A stretch of 5,257 nt of DNA from JAXLYE01 sp046351595 (GTDB lineage: Bacteria > Myxococcota_A > Polyangia > Palsa-1104 > JAEUJZ01), in NCBI GenBank assembly GCA_046351595.1, contig JAXLYE010000025.1:1-5257 (forward strand), given 5' to 3'. The translations under genes and the position numbers were made by a program. Under the pieces are notes generated by a model, which ran no database searches, was not told the origin of the DNA, and saw only the letters and a program-made list of their open reading frames with translations. Positions 1 through 5,257 of the stretch are shown in pieces (position 1 is the first letter of the stretch; the number at the start of each line of letters is the position of its first letter).

Positions 1-1595
1 AGCTCGAGCGCGGCGTCCTGGCGCAGCGCGCCGTTGACGCGGGTCTGCAGGCGCAGCGCCGGCCACCGGTCGAGCTCGAAGCGCTCGGGCAGCCAGGCGC
101 GCGCCGAGGTCGGCTTGCAGCCGGGCAGTGACTTGGACGCCGTCCAGTACGCGAGCCGATCGGGCTGGCCCTCGCCCAGGATCTGGATGCTGCGCGCGGT
201 GACGTCGTTGGCCACGACCCATCCGACCCGCCCGCCGCTGGCGATGCGCTCGAGCTCGTGCGGACCGCGCAGCCCGTCGAGCAGCAGCAGGCCGACCTCG
301 GCTTCGTAGTCGAGCAGGGCCGGCATGAATCCGAACCCGGCGAGCCGCGGCACGAGCCCCGGATCCAGCCGCGCGATCGACGCCCGCAAGCGCGCCGACG
401 ACGGTGACGGCAGCGCGCTCGGGGTCGGTCCGGCGCCGATCCACGCCGAAGGCTCGATCGGGAACACCACGGCGTCGGGCGCGCTGCCCGTCTCGGCGAC
501 GTGCTCCCTGTAGGTCAGCCCGAGCGCGACGATCTTGTCGGGCGCCGGCGTGTCGATCCAGCGGCCGGGCTCGGACGGCGGTCGCGGCGTCGGCTCGCTG
601 GGTGTAACTCGCCGCTCGCGGGCGCGCACCTCGCGCGCGTCCCAGGCCACGTATCCGAGCTCGGGCGGCTCCTCGGGCCCGTGGAACTCGAGCGCCGCGC
701 ACGTCGAGCGCAGCCGTCGCTCGGGCTGCCACCCGAGGCCGACCTTGCGGAACAGCTCGAGCTCGCAGCGCGCGAGGTTGCTCTGCGCGACGTGCAGATC
801 GCCGCCGCCGACTTGGCGGTAGTCCCAGCCGGCGAAGCTCTCGGCCACCGCCCAGGTACGCACGACCAGGCGGTGAGCCCCGTACGCGCCGACGTGGTGC
901 AGCACGCCCGGGCGGACCGACGACACCCTGGCGCGCGCCGCCTTGAGCAGGCCCGAGCCGTCGAAGACCTGGTCGCCGACGCGGGCCCACAGCGCGCACA
1001 GACCGGGTCCGCCGGCCTCGGGCGCGACGGCGGTGAGCTCGAGCTGGCCGTCCCGATCGAAGCGCGGCACCCAGGCCCAGCGCAGCCACTCGACGCGCTT
1101 GTGCCCCCACAGGTGCATCTGCGTCAGCAGCCCGCCGTCGAGCGCGAGCCGCCGCCCGTCGAGCTCGACCCAGCCGCGGACCGGCGCCTCGGCGTGCGGG
1201 TGCGTGGCGCGCGTCCCGAGCGGCACGAACCCCGGCAGCTTCGGCACACGCGCGACCGCGGCGCTGTTGGGCTCGAAGCAGAGCTCCCAGGCGATGCGCC
1301 CGCACCGGCCCCGGCTGAAGCCGCGGCGCAGCTCGGACTCACCGACGCGCAGGTGGAAGCTGCCGTCCGGGGCCTCGGTGGTCATCTGCTCGAGCGGCAG
1401 GATCTCGCGCTGGGCCGTCACGCCCTGGCCCTCGGACAGCACCGCCCAGATCCGGGCATCGCTCGCGCCGCCGTCGCAGAACCGGGTCAGCCGCACCCAC
1501 AGCGCTCGCTCGCGGCCCGGCACGAGCACGACGAAGAACCAGATCTCGAACCCTCGTCCCGTCCACTGCGGACGGTTGGCCTGCTCGGACTCCAT
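1..1595 (-). CDS. CrtC/AttH-like (lipocalin-type) domain fused to FAH domain; left piece (residues 1-531)
   Basis: The frame is open from ATG at 1595 to the window edge: 531 codons plus two bases. Residues about 11-320 look like the CrtC/AttH or DUF2804-like double-lipocalin proteins: an early FEIWFF segment followed by ALWVRL, then a GWVELDG...HLWGHK...W.WAW.PRF block (residues 141-180) and SNLARCELELF (272-282). A Pro/Arg-rich linker (about 325-348) leads to an FAH domain with GLTYREHVAE (H365, E368), DYEAE (metal ligands E431, E433) and ANDVTAR (D464), plus K488. FAH enzymes usually hydrolyse C-C bonds of acylpyruvate-like compounds or decarboxylate oxaloacetate, using Mg2+ or Mn2+. The substrate here is unknown. 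No internal Met lies near the domain boundary and the frame is unbroken, so this is one fusion protein. The start overlaps the lipoprotein stop as ATGA. No Shine-Dalgarno is visible before it, which suggests translational coupling. There is no signal peptide, so it is probably cytoplasmic. The FAH identification is firm; the N-terminal family is moderately supported. Confidence 0.88.
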   Translation of the reverse strand, partial: MESEQANRPQWTGRGFEIWFFVVLVPGRERALWVRLTRFCDGGASDARIWAVLSEGQGVTAQREILPLEQMTTEAPDGSFHLRVGESELRRGFSRGRCGRIAWELCFEPNSAAVARVPKLPGFVPLGTRATHPHAEAPVRGWVELDGRRLALDGGLLTQMHLWGHKRVEWLRWAWVPRFDRDGQLELTAVAPEAGGPGLCALWARVGDQVFDGSGLLKAARARVSSVRPGVLHHVGAYGAHRLVVRTWAVAESFAGWDYRQVGGGDLHVAQSNLARCELELFRKVGLGWQPERRLRSTCAALEFHGPEEPPELGYVAWDAREVRARERRVTPSEPTPRPPSEPGRWIDTPAPDKIVALGLTYREHVAETGSAPDAVVFPIEPSAWIGAGPTPSALPSPSSARLRASIARLDPGLVPRLAGFGFMPALLDYEAEVGLLLLDGLRGPHELERIASGGRVGWVVANDVTARSIQILGEGQPDRLAYWTASKSLPGCKPTSARAWLPERFELDRWPALRLQTRVNGALRQDAALE

Positions 1596-2809
1596 CACGG
1601 CCGCTGGTAGGCGCCGATGGAGTAGGGAAGGGCGCGCGGGTGGTTGTCGCGATCGCTCCTCACGCCGCCGTACAGCGCGGAGGAGGCATCGAGCCCGCCG
1701 GCAAGGACGCTGGCGGGAGTATTGGCCGTCGGGACAAGCTCGGTGTCGAGCGCCGGGTCGACGATCACGTTGCCCCCGGCCGCCGCCACACCCAGCGCCG
1801 CCGCCGAGTTCAGCGTCGACAGGCTCTTCACCTCGCCCGCGGTCTTGCCGAAGTACAGCGAGCCGAAGCCGAAGAGGACGTTGTTCTCGATGCGCGCGAC
1901 GTCGGCGGTGCTGCTGGCGTTGATCGCGACGGTGCGGCTGGTGCCGATGAGGATGTTGTTGGCGATGGTGCCGCCGCCGTAGACGAAGCGGAGGCAGTCG
2001 TAGCCGCTGCAGCGCAGGGTGTTGTTGACCAGGACGGACCCGGACGTGCTGGTCACTCCGTCGGAGGCAAAGGCGACGTTGTTGAGGAAGGTCCCGTAGC
2101 CGTAGAACAGGTAGTTGGCGATGGTGCCGCCGCTGGCGTTGCAGACGTTGCCATCGGCCAGGACGTTGCCGCCGTCGGCGCGGATGCAGTAGTTCGAGTA
2201 GCCGCCGCTGCTGTCGATGCGGCAGCGCACGAGCTGCAGGCGCCCCGCGCCCGGATAGACATACACCGCCTGCTGGTTGGTCGTCGAGGCCGGGCGCCGC
2301 GAGATGAAGGACAGACCGTCCACCAGCGCCACTCCGGTGAGCCGGCCGTCGACGTGCAGGACGTTGTCCGCATCGGCCTGCACGACCGTCGGCTGGCGCT
2401 GGGGATCGCGGGTCCGGAACGTCTCGTCGAAGCCGCCGAGCAGGGTCTGCGGCGGCAGCACGGAGAGGGTTTCGGAGTAGGTCCCTGCCGCGACCCAGAC
2501 CGCGGGGTTTGGCGGCAGCTGCGCCTTCTGCAGCGCCATTCCGATCGTCGGCATGGCGTCCTTGGGGCTGGTCCCGTCCTGCTTGCCGCGGCCGCCCTTG
2601 ATTACATAAAGGACCGTGCCGGGAGGCGGATCCGGAGGCGTCAGGTCGGGAGGGCTCAGGTCACTCCCAGACAGATCGCCGGGGTCGGAGCGCAGATCCG
2701 GATACGCGGGCTCCGTGCCCAGATCCGCGACAGACTCCATGCCGCCGCGGCTGCACGCACCGCAGAGCGGCAACAGGGCCAGGAAGATACAAGCGCGTCC
2801 GATCGACAT
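1595..2809 (-). CDS. Exported lipoprotein with right-handed beta-helix domain
   Basis: The 404-residue protein begins MSIGRAC, followed by a hydrophobic stretch and LPLCGAC. Cys19 is the likely lipidation site (signal peptidase II), although Cys rather than Leu at -3 makes the lipobox non-canonical. Residues 20-64 form an Asp/Pro-rich linker with repeated DL pairs (38-39, 45-46, 50-51, 55-56). The domain at about 65-404 opens with GTSPKDAMPTIGMALQKA, then VWVAAGTYSETL and LLGGFDE, as in DUF1565-type and 'choice-of-anchor' beta-helix proteins. Asn pairs at 243, 262, 284 and 309, with Asn221 before them, recur every 19-25 residues as a helix-coil ladder, and GGTIAN occurs twice. Cysteines at 196, 208, 223, 267 and 272 may form disulfides. 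The C-terminus, DRDNHPRALPYSIGAYQRP, is the usual cap of this class. It is probably a surface or outer-membrane protein with a structural or carbohydrate-related role; no catalytic residues are recognised. An AGGA ribosome site sits 5 bases before the ATG (2815-2818). Confidence 0.9.
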   Translation of the reverse strand: MSIGRACIFLALLPLCGACSRGGMESVADLGTEPAYPDLRSDPGDLSGSDLSPPDLTPPDPPPGTVLYVIKGGRGKQDGTSPKDAMPTIGMALQKAQLPPNPAVWVAAGTYSETLSVLPPQTLLGGFDETFRTRDPQRQPTVVQADADNVLHVDGRLTGVALVDGLSFISRRPASTTNQQAVYVYPGAGRLQLVRCRIDSSGGYSNYCIRADGGNVLADGNVCNASGGTIANYLFYGYGTFLNNVAFASDGVTSTSGSVLVNNTLRCSGYDCLRFVYGGGTIANNILIGTSRTVAINASSTADVARIENNVLFGFGSLYFGKTAGEVKSLSTLNSAAALGVAAAGGNVIVDPALDTELVPTANTPASVLAGGLDASSALYGGVRSDRDNHPRALPYSIGAYQRP

Positions 2810-2814
2810 GGGAG

Positions 2815-2818
2815 TCCT
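2815..2818 (-). promoter_or_regulatory. Ribosome binding site of the lipoprotein
   Basis: On the minus strand AGGA precedes the ATG at 2809 with 5 bases between. This supports the start that gives a complete signal peptide. Confidence 0.55.
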
Positions 2819-2853
2819 GTCTGGGAAACGATCTGGTCCCGAACCTGAGCAGG

Positions 2854-2884
2854 ATTATTACGACGGAGCGGCGCCCCGGGTCAA
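2854..2884 (-). promoter_or_regulatory. Sigma-70-like promoter of the lipoprotein/FAH operon
   Basis: On the minus strand TTGACC (2884-2879) is followed after 19 bases by AATAAT (2859-2854), within a TAATAAT stretch. Each box matches the consensus at five of six positions. The TAATAAT is a conspicuous AT-rich patch in GC-rich DNA. It would start transcription about 40 bases before the lipoprotein ATG. The spacer is slightly long (17 is ideal). Seen by eye only. Confidence 0.55.
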
Positions 2885-2925
2885 CGTGGGCGGGGCGTGC
2901 GACGGGCGGCCGGGGCCGGCCTGGT

Positions 2926-2956
<31 letters not shown>

Positions 2957-3073
2957 GGCGGCGGCTCTTGGCGGGTGCCTGCGCGGCTCCTTGCCAGGCT
3001 CCTGCCGGGCCCTCTGCCTGCGCAGTGATCTGGAACTTGCGCGTTCCTGTTTGGGAATGGGCACCGCGCCGGG

Positions 3074-3510
3074 ATCGTGAACCGGCTCGCGCGCACGGTG
3101 GCGGAGGAGATGGAATCCGTGCACGCCGCGGTCTGGGACTTCCTGATCACAGAGCTGCGCAGCTGATCCATACAGACACCTCCGCGCGTCGCACTCAGCC
3201 CGGTCGAGGACGGGCGTGCCTTCGGCCCGCTTGCGGCCACCGCGCGCGAAGGCTTGCGCGAGATCTGTTCATGATTCCCCGCCCTGGACCGGCAGGCGCT
3301 GCACCGCCCCGGGGAACGGCTTTTTATACGTCCTCGACGGGATGGTGCAGCTCCTCGAGCAGCGTGCGCTCACACTCTCCGTCGAGGCACCCGAACCGGC
3401 GGGCGCTGGGGAACCGCTGCGGAACGGACGCTCGCTGTCCGTGGCGCAGGGCGCTGCGCAGCAGGAGTGCGGGAGCGCCGCCACCTCTTCCTGGTTCCGT
3501 GCGCCGGATT
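3074..3510 (+). pseudogene. Possible decayed gene (unrecognised; weak cupin/cyclic-nucleotide-binding resemblance)
   Basis: No intact gene fits this part of the 863-base gap, but one plus frame looks coding in segments. From 3074 it reads IVNRLARTVAEEMESVHAAV and onward to ELRS, with 28 of 30 codons ending in G or C, then TGA (3164-3166). In the same frame follows SPVEDGRAFGPLAATAREGL and onward to a second TGA (3272-3274), then ALDRQALHRPGERLF. Near the T-run at 3321-3325 the sensible reading moves to another frame: YVLDGMVQLLEQRALTLSVE. Removing one base there would give HRPGERLFYVLDGMVQLL, which resembles the start of a cupin or cNMP-binding fold. Two in-frame stops and a frameshift would make this a dead gene. 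It may also be chance in GC-rich DNA. Boundaries are approximate. Confidence 0.25.
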
Positions 3511-3600
3511 CCGCCGCATTCCCATTCCTGCTCCTGTTTCTGTCGATGAGCTGCTCTGTATTTCGTGCGGTTGGATTCCTGCGCATGGCGCCTGGGTCCT

Positions 3601-3629
3601 GTGACAGCGGAAGGACCGGGGGCTACACT
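3601..3629 (+). promoter_or_regulatory. Sigma-70-like promoter of the phospholipase gene
   Basis: GTGACA (3601-3606, five of six matches to TTGACA), a 17-base spacer and TACACT (3624-3629, four of six matches to TATAAT) lie 43 bases before the phospholipase ATG. Ideal spacing and placement make this a good candidate. It also argues against translation starting upstream at 3565. No operator repeat is obvious around it. Confidence 0.55.
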
Positions 3630-3661
3630 CTGTGCATCAGCGTACGATTGCCGCAGTGCGC

Positions 3662-3667
3662 AGGGGG
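3662..3667 (+). promoter_or_regulatory. Ribosome binding site of the phospholipase
   Basis: AGGGGG lies 5 bases before ATG at 3673. It decides the start: the alternative GTG at 3670 would leave only 2 bases of spacing, and the upstream ATG at 3565 precedes the promoter elements. Confidence 0.6.
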
Positions 3668-3672
3668 TCGTG

Positions 3673-4950
3673 ATGTACAACATCCTTTCTCTCGACGGTG
3701 GCGGTTCCTGGGCGCTCATCCAGGTGATGATGCTGCAGAGGTTGTACGGAGCGGATGCACCCGGCTCCCATGTGCTGAAGCACTTCGATCTGGTCGTCGC
3801 CAACTCCGGCGGCAGCCTCGTCGCGGCGGGGCTCCTGCTCGATCTCAAGCTCAGCGCTCTAAGGAGCCTGTTCCAGAGTGAAGAGTATCGGAGCCAGATC
3901 TTCGTGCCGATCCGCCCGTGGAAGCGTGTCCTCCCGGGGCTCGTGGGCGTCGGCCCGCGGTACCAGACCCGGGCGAAGCTGCAGGGCCTGCAGAACATCT
4001 TCGGCAGGTTCCAGGGCGACGTGACCCTCACGCAAGCGGCGGAGCGCATCAGCGTCCGGAACGGCCGGCGGATCGACGCGGTCATCATCGCGTATCACTA
4101 CAACCGCGACCGCTCTACATACTTCCGCTCGAACCTGGCCAGCCTCGCGGGCTCGTTCGCGCGCCCGCAGCCGGTGCTGCTGGCCGAGGCGGTCCATGCC
4201 TCGACCAATGCGCCCGTCAACTACTTCGATGAGCCGGCCCTGGTCACGGTCGGCGAGCGCAGCGATCCGTTCTGGGACGGCGCCGTCGCCGGCTGCAACA
4301 ACCCGATCCTGTCGGGACTCATCGAGGCCCGGGCCAACGGCGCCCCGGCGAGCGAGATCCGCGCGCTGAGCCTCGGCACCGGCACTACGTTCCTGCCGCT
4401 GCCCGACGGCGCGTGCACGGCCCAGCACCCCTGCCTGCTGGCGCCGACGTCACAGCCGGGGTTCCGGACGGATCTGCACAAGCTGGCGAGCTGCATCCTC
4501 TCGGATCCTCCGGACTCGGCGAGCTTCATCGCGCACGTCCTGCTCGGGGGCCGCATCCCGACCCTTGCGAGCGAGTATGTGACGAACGGGCCGGTCGTCC
4601 GTCTGAACCCGCTGATCCAGCCGGTCCTCGGTGAGTCCAAGACCTGGATCCTGCCGCCCAAGCTCAGGGGCACGGACTGCCGCTGGGGCGAGTTCCCGAT
4701 TCAGGCAGAGCCCGCGCTGAGCGCCGAGGCGTTCACGCGGCTGCGTGATCTAGACATGGACGCGTGCAAGCCCGAGGAGATCGGCTGGATCGAGGAGTTT
4801 GCCGCGCTGTGGATGGAGGATCACATCCCGAACCAGCCGATCCGGCCGACGCAGCTGCTCGACTGTCAGATCGGCCATCGCTGGTTCTCGCAAGGGCTCA
4901 GCCAGGCGCTGAGCTACTTCGGGTTCACCCGGCAGCGGGCCGTCGCCTGA
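3673..4950 (+). CDS. Patatin-like phospholipase (acyl hydrolase)
   Basis: A 425-residue protein with a patatin domain at about 3-240. It hydrolyses acyl esters of lipids through a Ser-Asp dyad. Visible motifs, in order: LSLDGGGSWAL (residues 5-15, oxyanion loop), ANSGGS with nucleophile Ser45, ASTNAPVNYF (176-185), WDGAVAGCNNP with catalytic Asp202 (201-211), and LSLGTGT (232-238). Two departures from the textbook family are clear. The oxyanion loop has Trp-Ala where DGGGxRG has Arg-Gly, and the elbow is A-N-S-G-G rather than G-x-S-x-G. From memory, a bacterial patatin subfamily shares this DGGGSWA/ANSGG pattern, so the protein is probably active. The C-terminal 185 residues are not a domain I recognise. 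No signal peptide or membrane segment is seen. The ATG at 3673 is chosen because AGGGGG (3662-3667) lies 5 bases upstream and the conserved domain begins at once. An in-frame ATG at 3565 would add a Cys/Arg-rich leader crossing the promoter. It is convergent with the FAH gene. Confidence 0.93.
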   Translation: MYNILSLDGGGSWALIQVMMLQRLYGADAPGSHVLKHFDLVVANSGGSLVAAGLLLDLKLSALRSLFQSEEYRSQIFVPIRPWKRVLPGLVGVGPRYQTRAKLQGLQNIFGRFQGDVTLTQAAERISVRNGRRIDAVIIAYHYNRDRSTYFRSNLASLAGSFARPQPVLLAEAVHASTNAPVNYFDEPALVTVGERSDPFWDGAVAGCNNPILSGLIEARANGAPASEIRALSLGTGTTFLPLPDGACTAQHPCLLAPTSQPGFRTDLHKLASCILSDPPDSASFIAHVLLGGRIPTLASEYVTNGPVVRLNPLIQPVLGESKTWILPPKLRGTDCRWGEFPIQAEPALSAEAFTRLRDLDMDACKPEEIGWIEEFAALWMEDHIPNQPIRPTQLLDCQIGHRWFSQGLSQALSYFGFTRQRAVA

Positions 4951-4977
4951 GCCCGGGGGCTACGTCGGCTCGGGCTC
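4949..4977. terminator. Possible bidirectional hairpin between convergent stops
   Basis: GAGCCCG (4949-4955) pairs with CGGGCTC (4971-4977), a 7-bp GC stem with a 15-base loop. It spans both stop codons of the convergent genes. No T-run follows on either strand, so it is not a typical intrinsic terminator. The pairing may partly reflect the GGCTCG coding repeat. Confidence 0.25.
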
Positions 4978-5257
4978 GGGCTCGAAGGTCACGTGGTGCG
5001 CGATCGAGCCGAGGAAGCCGGCGCGGACTTCGACGAGATCGCCGGGGCGCAGGAAGCGATCCCCGGCGCCGTAGCTGGCCATCGCCGCCCGCAGCCTGCC
5101 GGCCCGATCGAGCAGGCGCTCGCCGAGCACCCGCTTCCAGCGCGGCACGGAGAGGGCCACGCCCGCCGGCGTCCCGGTCAGCAGCAGCGTCCCCGGCGGC
5201 AGCGCCCCTTCGATCGCGCACACCCGGGTCAGCATCTGGCGCGGCGTCTCGAGCAGC
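4960..5257 (-). CDS. FAH-domain C-terminus; right piece, probably residues 532-630 of the gene that starts at 1595
   Basis: The frame enters from the right edge and ends at TAG (4960-4962). It encodes LPPGTLLLTGTPAGV followed by RPGDLVEV and FLGSIAHHV, the classic end of FAH-family proteins (TGTPxGV strand, then L.pGD.Ve...lG). There is no N-terminal half in this piece. Its first full codon is at 5256-5254, and base 5257 is the third base of a codon. The left-edge piece ends two bases into a codon, so C-T plus G gives a Leu codon and the reading continues in frame. The joined protein is 630 residues. The protein ends in an EPEPEPT tail encoded by three GGCTCG copies. The stop lies 9 bases from the convergent phospholipase stop. 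A Met at 5235 would make a 91-residue protein, but it lies inside the conserved fold and is not a believable start. Confidence 0.88.
   Translation of the reverse strand, partial: LLETPRQMLTRVCAIEGALPPGTLLLTGTPAGVALSVPRWKRVLGERLLDRAGRLRAAMASYGAGDRFLRPGDLVEVRAGFLGSIAHHVTFEPEPEPT
4967..4984. repeat. GGCTCG three-copy repeat in the FAH gene end
   Basis: Three perfect GGCTCG copies encode the EPEPEP tail at the C-terminus of the FAH protein. The tail falls outside the conserved fold. Confidence 0.7.

Noticed and set aside
501..1610. Long plus-strand open frame of 369 codons
   Set aside because: Its product is an Arg/Ala/Pro-rich low-information protein; it lies opposite the FAH fusion, whose motifs are unmistakable in the minus frame.
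1640..2848. Long plus-strand open frame of 402 codons
   Set aside because: It is the antisense image of the beta-helix lipoprotein; its Gly/Ala/Val/Arg/Asp composition matches no family, and the opposite strand has a signal peptide and ribosome site.
3164..3274. In-frame TGA codons read as selenocysteine or recoded
   Set aside because: The lipoprotein and phospholipase both end in TGA, so the codon is a stop here. No SECIS-like hairpin was recognised after either TGA, and the frame also shifts downstream.
3269..3586. Minus-strand open frame of 105 codons in the gap
   Set aside because: It has no recognisable domain and only a poorly spaced ribosome site. It would also lie opposite the possible decayed gene.
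3565..3672. N-terminal extension of the phospholipase by 36 residues
   Set aside because: The extension crosses the predicted -35 and -10 boxes, is Cys/Arg-rich, and a good ribosome site serves the ATG at 3673 just before the conserved domain.
3324..4088. Minus-strand open frame of 254 codons opposite the phospholipase start
   Set aside because: It is antisense to the patatin motifs and has no recognisable content.
3673..4950. CapV-type patatin effector of a CBASS defence system
   Set aside because: No CD-NTase (cyclic nucleotide synthase) or CBASS accessory gene is present anywhere in the window, and the joined map leaves no room for one.

Overview
This is a GC-rich bacterial window of 5257 bases holding three protein genes and one large non-coding or decayed gap. 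The organism is probably a myxobacterium or a relative (Myxococcota). I infer this from the high G+C, the strong preference for G or C at third codon positions, and an exported lipoprotein with an Asp-Leu/Pro linker followed by a beta-helix, a style common in that phylum. No marker gene confirms it.

Layout. On the minus strand, a promoter near 2854-2884 leads into a 404-residue lipoprotein gene (2809 to 1595). Its TGA overlaps the ATG of the next gene (ATGA). That second gene runs from 1595 to the first base of the window without a stop. It encodes an N-terminal CrtC/AttH-type (lipocalin-like) domain fused to a fumarylacetoacetate-hydrolase (FAH) domain. On the plus strand, a promoter at 3601-3629 drives a 425-residue patatin-like phospholipase (3673-4950). 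It ends 9 bases from the stop codon of a minus-strand reading frame entering from the right edge (5257 to 4960), which is the C-terminus of an FAH domain. The 863-base gap at 2810-3672 carries both promoters, a GTCGCC repeat and what may be a decayed gene.

Main observation. The two FAH pieces are complementary. The left piece stops after the NGxxRQD segment and two bases into a codon. The right piece starts with the last base of a codon and supplies the remaining strand, TGTPAG motif and C-terminus. Joining base 5257 to base 1 gives one uninterrupted 630-residue protein with near-normal FAH spacing. The window is therefore best explained as a complete circle, or one unit of a tandem array, opened inside this gene. 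No replication, partition, recombinase or transposase gene is visible. If it is a real circle, its means of maintenance is unknown; collapsed tandem duplication or an excised chromosomal segment are the main alternatives.

How the genes may work together. The lipoprotein and the fusion enzyme are probably one transcription unit, and the phospholipase is divergent to it at the promoters and convergent at the ends. A lipid-related theme (lipocalin-like fold, acyl hydrolase) is possible, but no pathway can be assigned from the sequence.
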